Positions 8,216 through 15,582 of a stretch of DNA of 64,000 nt are shown one piece after another (position 1 is the first letter of the stretch; each line of letters starts with the position of its first letter). The stretch covers positions 28,409-92,408 of the forward strand of contig JAQTTU010000008.1 in the NCBI GenBank assembly GCA_028710605.1. Direction: 5' to 3'. The stretch is from Sideroxydans sp. Lineage in GTDB: Bacteria > Pseudomonadota > Gammaproteobacteria > Burkholderiales > Gallionellaceae. The notes below the pieces were generated by a model, which searched no databases, had not been told where the DNA came from, and was given only the letters and a program-made list of their open reading frames with translations. Made by a program: the position numbers and the translations under genes.

Positions 8216-8860
8216 ATGCATATCCCGGACGGATTTCTTTCACCGCAAACTTATCTGCCAGCTTATGCCGTGGCGGCGGGCGCATGGACGTGGGCAGCCA
8301 AAGGATTGCGCGACCATCTCGATGAAACCACCGTTCCCCGGCTGGCGGTGTTGACCGCCTTGGCATACGCGCTCGGCCTCATCATGGTGCCGATCCCGGG
8401 CGGCACATCCGGGCACGCGCTGGGCATCGCCATCCTCGCGCTGGTGTTCGGCATCCGCCAGGCTTTTCTTGCCTACAGTCTGGTGCTGCTGTTGCAGTCG
8501 CTGCTGTTCGGTGCGGGCGGCATCACGGCGTTGGCGGTCAACGCGCTGGCCATGGGCTTGCTGGGTTCGGCGGCCGCCGTTGCCGCGCGTCGCCTGTTCA
8601 GGCCTTTGGGCGAGACCGTTTCGGTTGCGGCGGCGGCCTGGTTGTCGGTGCTCGTATCGGGACTGGCCGTTGCGCTGGTACTCGGCATCCAGCCGCTGGT
8701 GGCGCATTCCGCCGACGGCACGCCGCAGTTTTTCCCTTTTGGTCTTTCAATCACGCTTCCCGCCATTCTCGTGCCGCACGCCATTATCGGCATCGGCGAG
8801 GCGGTGTTGACGGTGCTGGTGTGGCGTTACGCCAAGGCGCGCCATTGGGTGGTTGAATGA
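8216..8860 (+). CDS. cbiM: ECF transporter S component CbiM/NikM (Ni/Co)
   Basis: This is the substrate-binding membrane subunit of a nickel/cobalt energy-coupling factor transporter. The N-terminus MHIPDGFLSP is the family signature: the amino group and His2 coordinate the metal. Six to seven hydrophobic segments follow (for example 60-75, 80-100, 105-125, 140-165, 180-205). Neighbouring nikR and hydrogenase genes and the absence of cobalamin synthesis genes point to nickel rather than cobalt. The gene is ten bases downstream of the outer-membrane protein gene. Confidence 0.9.
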   Translation: MHIPDGFLSPQTYLPAYAVAAGAWTWAAKGLRDHLDETTVPRLAVLTALAYALGLIMVPIPGGTSGHALGIAILALVFGIRQAFLAYSLVLLLQSLLFGAGGITALAVNALAMGLLGSAAAVAARRLFRPLGETVSVAAAAWLSVLVSGLAVALVLGIQPLVAHSADGTPQFFPFGLSITLPAILVPHAIIGIGEAVLTVLVWRYAKARHWVVE

Positions 8861-8876
8861 ACCTGAAAATTGCAAA

Positions 8877-9013
8877 TGAGCCACGGATTAACACGGATGA
8901 AACACGGATAAATAACCGCTTATCCAGCAATTTTGTGCACACCATTCAGGTGAGTCATATTTGTCGTGTATCGCATGGTTTTATCCGTGCAAATCCGTGT
9001 TCATCCGTGGCTA
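8877..9013. repeat. Palindromic CACGGAT repeat between cbiM and cbiQ
   Basis: The left arm (CCACGGATTAACACGGATGA, then AACACGGATAAATAACC) and the inverted right arm (TTATCCGTGC, AATCCGTGTTCATCCGTGG) each carry three periodic units. It separates two subunits of one transporter and ends about 16 bp before the cbiQ start. It is a third unit variant of the three-unit palindrome architecture. Confidence 0.88.
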
Positions 9014-9028
9014 ACAAAGGTGTTTAGG

Positions 9029-9580
9029 ATGAATTCGCGCGCATGGCTGATGCTCTACCTGACTGCGGTGATCGCGATCACCTTCGTGCATCACGTGCCG
9101 ACGCTTGCGCTCGTGCTGTTCGCGGCGCTCGCGCTCGCGGGCAAGCGGCGCTGGCAAATCGCGCGCCGCACGCTGCTTGCCATGCTGGCTTTCAATCTCA
9201 CCGTCAGTCTGGGCTATGCGGCCATTGCGTTGTGGCAGGGAAATTTCCATTCCGGCTATCTGCTGCTGGTGAACGTGCGCGTGTTCCTGTTGTTGTATCT
9301 CGGGTTCTGGTTTGTCGCCGCTGTCGATCTGCTGTCCGCCTTGTCCGGCATGCCGTTGCTGCGGCTGGTCGCAACCTTGTCCATCGGGCAGATCAAAACC
9401 TTCGAACGCATCCTGAACGATTTCGGCTTGGCGTTCCGCAGCCGCAATCTGGCGCGGCCGCGTCTGCTCGACAAGGCACACCACGCCGCTTCGCAGGCGC
9501 AGAACCTGCTCGACAAATCCGTTGCTTCGGCCAACGAAACGGCGCTGGCGATGCGCTCGCGCGGAGCATTCGATGATTGA
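9029..9580 (+). CDS. cbiQ: ECF transporter transmembrane T component CbiQ/NikQ
   Basis: This 183-aa integral membrane subunit couples the ATPase to CbiM. Hydrophobic segments lie at about 5-35, 50-70 and 80-110. A C-terminal amphipathic region contains an AxRSRxL-type coupling motif (FRSRNLARPRLL) and AMRSRGAF near the end, as expected for T components. The protein is shorter than many CbiQ proteins (about 220-250 aa). ATG 9029 has a weak AGGA. Its stop overlaps the cbiO start (ATGATTGA). Confidence 0.85.
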   Translation: MNSRAWLMLYLTAVIAITFVHHVPTLALVLFAALALAGKRRWQIARRTLLAMLAFNLTVSLGYAAIALWQGNFHSGYLLLVNVRVFLLLYLGFWFVAAVDLLSALSGMPLLRLVATLSIGQIKTFERILNDFGLAFRSRNLARPRLLDKAHHAASQAQNLLDKSVASANETALAMRSRGAFDD

Positions 9581-10349
9581 GTTGCGCGACATTTCCTTCG
9601 GCTGGCCGGACGAGGTTATGTTGCTGAACCGTTTTTCGCTGACGGTGCGGCCGGGCGAGAAAGTGGTGCTGCTCGGTGCCAACGGCTGCGGCAAATCGAC
9701 CTTGCTCAAGCTGATGAACGGCCTGCTCGAACCCGGTGCGGGAGAGATTTTTTGGCGCGGAGAAAAACTCACCCGCGCCGCGTTGCGCCAACCCGGCAAG
9801 GCCGCCGCTTTTCGCCGCGCCTGCGTGCTGCTGTTCCAGCATCCCGAAGCCATGCTGTTCAATCCGAGCGTGCGCGAAGAACTGAGCTACGGTTTGCGCC
9901 AACTGGGCGGCGAAAATATTGAAGGCGCTGTCGGGAAATGGGCGCGCCTGTTGTCGATAGAGGCGCTGCTCGACAAAGCGCCGTTCCTGCTTTCCGGCGG
10001 GCAGAAACAGAAGGTCGCATTGGCGTGTCTGCTCATCCTCGATCCGGAACTGCTGCTGCTGGACGAACCTTCCTCCAGTCTCGATCCCGCCACCATCGGC
10101 AGACTGGTTGATCTGCTGTTGCACAGCAACAAGACGCTGGTGGTCGCCACCCACAATCTGTCGCTGGCGGCGGAACTGGGGCAGCGCGCGGTCGTGCTGG
10201 GAAAGGAAGGACGCATCCTGTTCGACGGCCCCGTCGCGCAGGCGCTGGGCGATATGGTTTTGCTGGAACAGGCCGGGCTGGCGCACCGGCACGGACACCA
10301 ACATGGCGGAGTGGGGCATGTGCATGTCCACACGCATGACTGGAAATAG
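9573..10349 (+). CDS. cbiO: ECF transporter ATP-binding protein CbiO/NikO
   Basis: This 258-aa ABC ATPase powers nickel/cobalt import. Walker A is GANGCGKST (about 36-44), the signature motif is LSGGQKQKVALA, and Walker B is LLLLDEPSSSLDPA, followed by the switch histidine in VATHNL. The C-terminus is very rich in histidine (HRHGHQHGGVGHVHVHTHDW), a plausible cytoplasmic metal buffer. It is the last gene of the hox/nik run. No convincing terminator is seen, and repeats follow. Confidence 0.92.
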   Translation: MIELRDISFGWPDEVMLLNRFSLTVRPGEKVVLLGANGCGKSTLLKLMNGLLEPGAGEIFWRGEKLTRAALRQPGKAAAFRRACVLLFQHPEAMLFNPSVREELSYGLRQLGGENIEGAVGKWARLLSIEALLDKAPFLLSGGQKQKVALACLLILDPELLLLDEPSSSLDPATIGRLVDLLLHSNKTLVVATHNLSLAAELGQRAVVLGKEGRILFDGPVAQALGDMVLLEQAGLAHRHGHQHGGVGHVHVHTHDWK

Positions 10350-10354
10350 CCGCT

Positions 10355-10526
10355 TGCCCGCGAGGCAGAAAATACGGGCATCTACAGAGGGTGTATGAGG
10401 TAGGTCGCCTATTGACGGGCGTTCCCGTGATGCTCAGCATTCTGAACAAACCCAAACCGGACAAACTAGAACGCAAATATTGCGTAGGGTGGATAAGCGC
10501 AGCGCATCCACCGCAACAGTCTGAAT
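10355..10526 (+). repeat. Left copy of the composite direct repeat flanking the integron
   Basis: This contains a copy of the dispersed element (10360-10430, core GCCTATTGACGGGC at 10407), about 50 bp of spacer and half of a palindrome that starts GTAGGGTGGATAAGCG at 10484 and ends at CAACAGTCTGAA. The same order and orientation recur at 12327-12490, so the integron remnant is bracketed by two direct copies. Confidence 0.8.
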
Positions 10527-10527
10527 A

Positions 10528-10625
10528 ACGTTTTTGTGGAAAAGAATAAAGTGACTCACCCGAATCTCAGCCCGCATCCAGTCGAGCAACTTGAGCGAAT
10601 CTTGAGAAATGGTTTTAGCTTTCAT
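10528..10625 (-). pseudogene. Remnant of integron integrase intI (N-terminal fragment)
   Basis: Reading leftward from ATG 10625 the frame gives MKAKTISQDSLKLLDWMRAE followed by IRVSHF and ILFHKN. This resembles the start of integron integrases (LLDxxRxxIRxxHYSxRTEQAY... then FILFHxKRHP). About 15 residues between SHF and ILFH appear to be missing, and the frame then runs into a palindromic repeat. The strand is opposite to the three cassettes to the right, the canonical position of intI. The catalytic domain is absent, so it cannot be active. I judged this by eye without an alignment. Confidence 0.6.
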
Positions 10626-10776
10626 CCGCAAAATTGTAGGTTGCTCCAAAATGAGAGTTCGGCCGGAAAATGATGTAACTTCAAGAATATAAAAACTACA
10701 TTCAATGTGTTGACAACATGAACTGGCATAGGCGACATTGCGGGCTTGTGAAAATGTTTTCAATTTAACGTTAGCC
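10626..10776 (+). other. attI-like region ahead of the first cassette
   Basis: The stretch between the intI remnant and the first cassette ends in AACGTTAGCC (10767-10776). This matches the 3' ends of the attC sites downstream (ACGTTAGGC, ACGTTAAGC) and fits a recombination point at G/TT. No paired upstream half is visible, as expected for attI rather than attC. A TTGACA at 10711-10716 could belong to a cassette promoter, but no good -10 follows it. Confidence 0.4.
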
Positions 10777-10821
10777 CTTTGCTGTTTCACTTTTACATGT
10801 ATCTAAACTATCGGAGGAATT

Positions 10822-11091
10822 ATGGTCGCACGGCACAAGAAAAATCTGATTGACCTCGGCACAAAAGAACTTACGGTTTATGCCTCTCCTAGAATTTCTA
10901 GCGCAATGGAAATTGTTACTGAAGACATGACTCTTATGAAGGGAGCGAAGTTATCCCTAATATTCGATGCCATTTACGAGCAAGGTAAAAAAGATGGTGC
11001 CCGTTCAGCCATTGAAACCCTTCAGGGTAAAGTGAAAGAAATAGAAAAAGAAATTCCCCATCGAAACCCCGGAAAGCCTAAGAAAAAGTGA
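10822..11091 (+). CDS. Integron cassette 1: hypothetical 89-aa protein
   Basis: I do not recognise this protein. ATG 10822 is preceded by GGAGGA with good spacing. The protein is hydrophilic and charged, has no signal peptide or membrane segment, contains a predicted helix (about 20-60) and ends in a lysine-rich tail (NPGKPKKK). Codon use is more AT-rich than in the chromosomal neighbours, as is usual for cassettes. The stop codon is nine bases before attC1. Confidence 0.7.
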   Translation: MVARHKKNLIDLGTKELTVYASPRISSAMEIVTEDMTLMKGAKLSLIFDAIYEQGKKDGARSAIETLQGKVKEIEKEIPHRNPGKPKKK

Positions 11092-11099
11092 GCTATCAG

Positions 11100-11161
11100 G
11101 CTAACCTGTCAGTCGAGAGGGTCTGCGCAAAAGCGCGCAGCCCCTCACTTTTACGTTAGGC
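11100..11161 (+). other. attC recombination site 1
   Basis: The outer pair is GCTAAC (11100-11105) and GTTAGGC (11155-11161), matching RYYYAAC/GTTRRRY with one mismatch. Inside is a palindrome, CTGCGC-AAAA-GCGCGCAG. Length, pairing and position just after the stop codon of cassette 1 fit an attC site. The inner sequence is shared by the next two sites. Confidence 0.8.
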
Positions 11162-11175
11162 ATTCAGGATCAACG

Positions 11176-11760
11176 ATGCGCGAGACAATACCGAAGAAGA
11201 CAAAAGAAGCTCTACTCGATGAGTACGACCATCGCTGTGCTGTCTGCGGAGGCGATCGGCCACACGTACATCACATTGACGAAGACGCTTCGCACAACGA
11301 TCTGTCGAATTTACTGCCGTTGTGTCCAAACTGTCATCTTCGAGATCAGCACAACCCCACACGAAAGGTCGAGATTCAGAAATTGCAATTGTTTAGGCAA
11401 TTCAAAGATCCGGCAATCTTAAAGCCCCAGTTTCAACCGATATTTACGCGGCAGCTTTTCCTTGAAAACATCGCTCTAAACAACGAGGCCGTCGATTCAA
11501 TTGAAACACAAGCGAACGAACTCATCGAGTTTGTCCGATCATTTGAAATGGGCGAGTTCTATGGCAAAAAGCTTAATGAATTCATTGGCCCTTTACGTCG
11601 TGCGTTCATCATGTCGCTCGGTCCGGGATCTGACCTGCGGTACGAAGAACAACGACGCAATGCCAATCGAGACTATAGGCAGCACTTGCTCACGAACCGA
11701 GAATCAGCGCGCGCACTTCTCGTTGAATTACTTCGTTATCAAGGCTGGGCAAATGCCTAA
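11176..11760 (+). CDS. Integron cassette 2: HNH endonuclease domain protein
   Basis: This 194-aa protein has an N-terminal HNH/zinc module: CAVCGG (Cys22, Cys25), HVHHIDEDASHNDLSNL with the catalytic HH and N, and CPNCHLRDQH with the second zinc pair. The rest is mostly helical and unrecognised. HNH proteins are metal-dependent nucleases found in restriction, phage defence and mobile elements, and this one could be a small defence cassette. The TAA stop lies inside the GCCTAAC of the following attC, a typical cassette arrangement. No partner methylase is present. Confidence 0.8.
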   Translation: MRETIPKKTKEALLDEYDHRCAVCGGDRPHVHHIDEDASHNDLSNLLPLCPNCHLRDQHNPTRKVEIQKLQLFRQFKDPAILKPQFQPIFTRQLFLENIALNNEAVDSIETQANELIEFVRSFEMGEFYGKKLNEFIGPLRRAFIMSLGPGSDLRYEEQRRNANRDYRQHLLTNRESARALLVELLRYQGWANA

Positions 11761-11817
11761 CCCATCATTCAACCCGGACTGCGCAAAAGCGAGCAGCCCC
11801 TTACTTTTACGTTAAGC
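11755..11817 (+). other. attC recombination site 2
   Basis: A perfect RYYYAAC, GCCTAAC (11755-11761), pairs with GTTAAGC (11811-11817). The inner palindrome GACTGCGCAAAAGCGAGCAG resembles that of site 1. Total length is 63 bp, in the short size class of attC sites. It follows the HNH cassette and overlaps its stop codon. Confidence 0.82.
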
Positions 11818-11825
11818 ATAAGAAC

Positions 11826-12224
11826 ATGAACCAGTCTCTAGCAAACATGGCAGCACGGCTAAACTCCGCGCATATCACAATTGATGATCTCCTCTTCGTA
11901 ACGGAGGAAGTTCACAAACTTCCTCCCGAAGATCGTGATTGGGAAGGTCGGCTGCATTTGACGGTTCGGCTTTTCAAAGGAGAGCCAGACAAAGCTTTGG
12001 CTATCGAGAAGCGGCTTGTTGCTATGAGCGCATTGATAGATTCTGGTTCTTTGCCGCATTGGGCGCTACCCGAAGCGCCAGATGGCTCTGTGAAAATAGC
12101 TGAGCCTGTCTGGATTGCCGCTGCAACAGAGCCGTTGCTACTCACAGAGCGAGATACTTATTTCGAGCCAACGAGTTTTCTTGAGCGTGTTTTGTCGCTC
12201 GCGGAACCAGACGGCAATGCCTAA
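11826..12224 (+). CDS. Integron cassette 3: hypothetical 132-aa protein
   Basis: I do not recognise this acidic, soluble protein. The frame runs from ATG 11826, nine bases after attC2, to a TAA inside the GCCTAAC of attC3, so it occupies the whole cassette. The middle contains WEGRLHLTVRLFKGEPDKAL, and the C-terminus has WIAAATEPLLLTERDTYFEP. No signal peptide, membrane helix or catalytic motif stands out. Confidence 0.7.
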   Translation: MNQSLANMAARLNSAHITIDDLLFVTEEVHKLPPEDRDWEGRLHLTVRLFKGEPDKALAIEKRLVAMSALIDSGSLPHWALPEAPDGSVKIAEPVWIAAATEPLLLTERDTYFEPTSFLERVLSLAEPDGNA

Positions 12225-12290
12225 CGATTAAACCCTACGTTCAAGCGGGACTGCGCAAAAGCGCGCAGCCTCTTAATCCAACAACTCGCC
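12219..12290 (+). other. attC recombination site 3, 3' end decayed
   Basis: The left half GCCTAAC (12219-12225) and the inner palindrome CTGCGCAAAAGCGCGCAG are intact. Where the others have TTACGTTRRGC this one reads TTAATCCAACAACTCGCC, so the GTT end is missing. It marks the end of the array. Confidence 0.65.
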
Positions 12291-12326
12291 TCAATTCCCG
12301 CCCAAAACCCGTTTTTGAAATTGCAT

Positions 12327-12515
12327 ATTGCCCGCAAGGCAGTAAATTCGGGCATCTCCATCAATTGCATGAGCTAGATCGCCTATTGGCGGGCGTTCCC
12401 GTGATGTTTGGTTTTCAGAATAAACGAGCCGGAATCAAAAAGGCGTAGGGTGGATAAGCGTAGCGCATCCACCGCAACAGTCTGAAGGTGGATGCGCTGC
12501 GCTTGTCCACCCTAC
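12327..12515 (+). repeat. Right copy of the composite direct repeat flanking the integron
   Basis: The dispersed element (12327-12405, core variant GCCTATTGGCGGGC at 12381) is followed by a complete palindrome from GTAGGGTGGATAAGCG (12445) to GCTTGTCCACCCTAC (12515). The first part matches the left copy at 10355-10526 in order, spacing and orientation. The left copy lacks the second palindrome arm and runs into the intI remnant instead. Confidence 0.8.
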
Positions 12516-12536
12516 AACTTAGGCGCTGGTTTGATT

Positions 12537-12700
12537 TGAGCCCCTCGCCCGCAGGCGGGATAACCAGCGACTTGGCGGCGGTTTCTTGCCGCCTAGTCGA
12601 ATGGCTAGTAGTTTCATCAGAGGGGTTGTACCCGCAAGGGGTAGGTCGTGGTTGTAAGGGGCAAAAGCCCCAACAACACACGCTCGGGTGAGGGGCGTTG
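12537..12700 (-). repeat. NPLP-type palindrome carrying two nested repeats
   Basis: The outer parts (CCCCTCGCCCGCAGGCGGG at 12540, and TCGGGTGAGGGGCG near 12684-12697) belong to the NPLPxGEG palindrome. Between them lie a 60-bp sequence (about 12557-12619) that recurs inverted at 12951-13010, and a 55-bp hairpin (12629-12683, with GGGGCAAAAGCCCC) that recurs at 30527-30582. Confidence 0.75.
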
Positions 12701-12738
12701 AAGCGAAGTAAAACTTTTATGAACAGCAAAGTCAAAAT

Positions 12739-12898
12739 CAAAACCTTTTTGCCACAGAGAACACAGAGGACACAGAGAAAGGCGAGACTTGTCCACCTTT
12801 CACAGCCACATCCCAAAAGTAAATCGCTCATGCGTTTTTTGGTTTGGTTTTCTCTGTGATCTCTGTGTTCTCTGTGGCAAATGTTTTTGATTTTGAGT
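12739..12898. repeat. Palindromic CACAGAG repeat, intergenic
   Basis: The left arm (GCCACAGAGAACACAGAGG, then ACACAGAGAAAGG) and inverted right arm (TCTCTGTGATCTCTGTG, TTCTCTGTGGC) are separated by about 70 bp. It lies between the integron/repeat mosaic and the 3' end of fbaB. No gene is visible between 12225 and 13033. Confidence 0.88.
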
Positions 12899-12930
12899 TT
12901 TGTATTTAAGAGATTTACTTCGCTCTAATA

Positions 12931-13030
12931 CCCCTCATCCCCAGCCCTTCTGATGAAACTACTAGCCATTCGACTAGGCGGCAAGAAACCGCCGCCAAGT
13001 CGCTGGTTATCCCGCCTGCGGGAGAAGGGA
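12931..13030 (+). repeat. NPLP-type palindrome interrupted by a 60-bp insert
   Basis: CCCCTCATCCCCAGCCCTTC (12931-12950) and CCCGCCTGCGGGAGAAGGG (13011-13029) would form the usual element if joined. The 60 bp between (12951-13010, containing a GGCGG/CCGCC hairpin) are also found inverted at about 12557-12619, in the same place within another copy. Confidence 0.78.
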
Positions 13031-13033
13031 GCT

Positions 13034-14083
13034 TCAAGCCACTGTCACCTTGCCATCCAGATACACATCCTGAATCGCATTCAATAGTTGCACGCCTTCC
13101 GCCATCGGTTTCTGGAATGCCTTGCGCCCGGAGATCAGTCCCATGCCGCCCGCGCGTTTGTTGATGACGGCGGTGCGCACGGCTTGTTGCAGGTCGTTCT
13201 TGCCGGATTCGCCGCCGGAGTTAATCAGCCCGGCGCGCCCCATGTAGCAGTTCGCCACCTGGTAGCGCACGAGGTCGATGGGGTGGTCGGTGGTGAGTTC
13301 GCTATACACTTTGGAGCTGGTCTTGCCGAATTTGATGGCGTTGTAGCCGCCGTTGTTCTCGGCCATTTTCTGTTTGACGATGTCGGCGTTGATGGTGACG
13401 GCGAGGTGGTTAGCTTGTCCGGTGAGGTCGGCGGATACGTGGAAATCTTTTTCTGCGGTCTTGAACGCGGGGTTGCGCAGGTAAGCCCACAAGATGGTGG
13501 CCATGCCCAGGCTGTGCGCGTGTTCGAAGGCTTCGGACACTTCCTGAATCTGGCGGCGCGAATGCTCCGAGCCGTAGAAAATCGTCGCGCCCACCGCCAC
13601 CGCGCCCATGTCGAACGCCTGATCCACGCTGGCGAAAATCGTCTGGTCGTAGATGTTGGGGTAGGTCAGCATTTCGTTGTGGTTGATCTTCACGATGAAC
13701 GGGATTTTGTGCGCGTACTTGCGCGCCACCGAACCCAGCACGCCCAGCGTGGAAGCCACGCCGTTGCAGCCGCCTTCGATGGCGAGCTGGACGATATTTT
13801 CGGGATCGAAATACATCGGGTTGGGCGCGAACGATGCGCCGCCGGAATGCTCCACGCCTTGATCCACCGGCAGCAAAGAGAGATAGCCGCTGTTCGCCAG
13901 CCGGCCTTGTCCGTACAAGGCTTGCATGCTGCGCAGCACACCGGCTTTGCGGTCTTTCATCGCCACCACTCTATCCACGTAATCCGGCCCCGGCACATGC
14001 AGGGTTTCTCTCGGGATGCCAACACAGCGGTGGTTCAACAAATTGTCTGCTTCTTCGCCCAGCAATTGCACGATGTCAGTCAT
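13034..14083 (-). CDS. fbaB: Class I fructose-bisphosphate aldolase, FbaB/DhnA type
   Basis: This enzyme cleaves fructose-1,6-bisphosphate to dihydroxyacetone phosphate and glyceraldehyde-3-phosphate through a lysine Schiff base. The 349-aa length equals that of E. coli FbaB (350). Motifs of the archaeal-type class I family are seen: [50 protein letters not shown] with the candidate active lysine, and [15 protein letters not shown] 14083 has GGAG upstream. The frame extends further upstream but without support. It is divergent from zapE. Confidence 0.93.
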   Translation of the reverse strand: MTDIVQLLGEEADNLLNHRCVGIPRETLHVPGPDYVDRVVAMKDRKAGVLRSMQALYGQGRLANSGYLSLLPVDQGVEHSGGASFAPNPMYFDPENIVQLAIEGGCNGVASTLGVLGSVARKYAHKIPFIVKINHNEMLTYPNIYDQTIFASVDQAFDMGAVAVGATIFYGSEHSRRQIQEVSEAFEHAHSLGMATILWAYLRNPAFKTAEKDFHVSADLTGQANHLAVTINADIVKQKMAENNGGYNAIKFGKTSSKVYSELTTDHPIDLVRYQVANCYMGRAGLINSGGESGKNDLQQAVRTAVINKRAGGMGLISGRKAFQKPMAEGVQLLNAIQDVYLDGKVTVA

Positions 14084-14137
14084 GGTTTTCTCCATAGAAA
14101 GTTGCACGGAATGGCGGAGCAATGTTACTCCCCTGTG

Positions 14138-14143
14138 TATAAT
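14138..14143 (+). promoter_or_regulatory. Candidate -10 element for zapE
   Basis: A perfect TATAAT sits 20 bp upstream of the zapE start codon in the fbaB-zapE divergent region. No matching TTGACA-like -35 lies at 16-18 bp, so activity is uncertain. Confidence 0.35.
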
Positions 14144-14162
14144 TTTGCGCTTCGTAAATGTA

Positions 14163-15302
14163 ATGAGCAAAGCAATGCAACAATCGGTCGGAAATTTAGT
14201 CGTCAGCCCCAAAGACTGGTATCGGGAAACATGCAAAAAATCCGGCTTTGTTTGCGATGCGGGGCAGCTTGCCGCGCTGGACGAACTGGAAGCGCCGTGG
14301 CAGCAAATGCTGGAGTTTAAATCCAAGCGCGATCAATTTCTCGGGCGCAGTTTGCTCAGTCCCGAAGCGCCGAAAGGCTTGTACATCTGGGGCGGTGTGG
14401 GCAGCGGCAAGACTTTTCTGATGGACGGTTTTTACCAGTGCCTGCCGTACCGCCGCAAACGCCGCATCCATTTCCACAGCTTCATGGTCGAAGTGCATCA
14501 CGAGATGAAGCGGCTCGCTGGCGAAAACGATCCGCTGATGGCCTTGGCCGACAGCATCGCGCGCTCCACGCGCCTGTTGTGTCTGGACGAATTCCATGTG
14601 GACGACATCGCCGATGCCATGATTCTCGGGCGTTTGCTGGATGCGCTGTTTACGCGCGGCGTGGTGTTGTTCACCACCTCCAACTACCCGCCGGACGAAC
14701 TGTATCGCAACGGCTTGCAGCGCCAGAACTTCCTGCCCGCCATCGCCTTGCTCAAGAGCGAATTGAAAGTGTTGCACCTGGACAGCAACACCGACTACCG
14801 CATGCTGCAAATGGCGCGCGATCCGATTTTTATGCAGAGCAGCGATGCGGCGAGCGCAGGGCAGATGCAATCGCTATTCCAGCGCCTCACCGCCAGCGCG
14901 CAGGACGGCGCGGATTTCATTCAAGTGCGGCAAATCAGAATCCCGGTCAAGCGCGTGGCGCGCGAAGTGGTGTGGTTCGATTTCAAAGTGCTGTGCGGCG
15001 GCAACCACGACCAGTCGGATTATCTGGAAATCGCCCATCATTACCCGACGGTATTTTTGTCGAACGTGCCGCGCATGACCGCCGACAACAGCGCCGAGGC
15101 AAGACGCTTCACCTGGCTGATCGACGTGCTGTACGACAACCACGTCAAACTCGTCGCCTCGTTTGAAGTTCCCGTGGCGGCGCTCTATGCGGAAGGGCGA
15201 CACGACAGCGAATCGCAACGCATCGCCAGCCGCCTGGTCGAAATGCAAACGAGACGCTATCTGGAATTGCCGCACCGCAGTCGCGGCGTGACGCTTTTGT
15301 AG
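14163..15302 (+). CDS. zapE: Cell-division ATPase ZapE (AFG1/LACE1 family)
   Basis: This 379-aa AAA-type ATPase is related to mitochondrial Afg1. In E. coli ZapE associates with the Z-ring and affects FtsZ bundling. Walker A is GGVGSGKT (77-84) and Walker B is LLCLDEFHV (about 139-147). [12 protein letters not shown], a family motif acting as sensor region, follows. The C-terminal part ([15 protein letters not shown]) is also conserved. ATG 14163 was chosen because the conserved part starts soon after. The TAG stop (15300-15302) is part of a palindromic repeat. Confidence 0.9.
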   Translation: MSKAMQQSVGNLVVSPKDWYRETCKKSGFVCDAGQLAALDELEAPWQQMLEFKSKRDQFLGRSLLSPEAPKGLYIWGGVGSGKTFLMDGFYQCLPYRRKRRIHFHSFMVEVHHEMKRLAGENDPLMALADSIARSTRLLCLDEFHVDDIADAMILGRLLDALFTRGVVLFTTSNYPPDELYRNGLQRQNFLPAIALLKSELKVLHLDSNTDYRMLQMARDPIFMQSSDAASAGQMQSLFQRLTASAQDGADFIQVRQIRIPVKRVAREVVWFDFKVLCGGNHDQSDYLEIAHHYPTVFLSNVPRMTADNSAEARRFTWLIDVLYDNHVKLVASFEVPVAALYAEGRHDSESQRIASRLVEMQTRRYLELPHRSRGVTLL

Positions 15303-15357
15303 GTGCGAATTCATTCGCACGCCTGACAAGTTATGTGCGAATGAATTCGCACCTACA
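15298..15357. repeat. Palindrome TGTAGGTGCGAATTCATTCG overlapping the zapE stop codon
   Basis: Two nearly perfect inverted arms of 23 bp (TGTAGGTGCGAATTCATTCG / CGAATGAATTCGCACCTACA) enclose a 14-bp loop. The TAG inside the left arm is the stop codon of zapE, and the hairpin could also end transcription. Confidence 0.88.
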
Positions 15358-15401
15358 AACCCGCTCAACTGCGGATTTTGATGATTCTGAAAGGCAACTG
15401 C

Positions 15402-15478
15402 CCGAAGATGCCCGTCAATAGGCGATCTGCATCAAGTGCAATGCGGAGATGGCCGTGGATAGGGGCTTGCGGGCAAGG
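15402..15478 (-). repeat. Dispersed element with core GCCCGTCAATAGGC
   Basis: A full copy: GAAGATGCCCGTCAATAGGC, then GATCTGCATCAAGTGCA, GGAGATGGCCGT and CTTGCGGGCAAG. The core is at 15410-15423. Other core copies are at 10407, 12381, 16166, 31631, 33169, 47322, 51384 and 54673. Confidence 0.82.
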
Positions 15479-15494
15479 TGTGATTTGAAATTCG

Positions 15495-15580
15495 ATTAAC
15501 CCCAACCCCCTCCAATTCCCCCTTATCAGGGGGAGAGCCGAGCGGCTCCTCCCCTGATAAGGGGAGGCTGGGAGGGGTTG
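15495..15580. repeat. GGGGGAG/CTCCCCCT palindrome, copy 1
   Basis: CCCCTCCAATTCCCCCTTAT followed by CAGGGGGAG, then about 15 bp, then CTCCCCTGATAAGGGGAG and GCTGGGAGGGG. It contains two nested hairpins. Further copies are at 45789-45898 and inside the MITE at 55100-55259. It ends just before the stop of the next gene. Confidence 0.82.
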
Positions 15581-15582
15581 TA

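Noticed and set aside
12739..13030. A possible CRISPR array in the repeat-rich gap
   Set aside because: The repeats are inverted and of several families, without regular direct repeats and unique spacers, and no cas gene is present.
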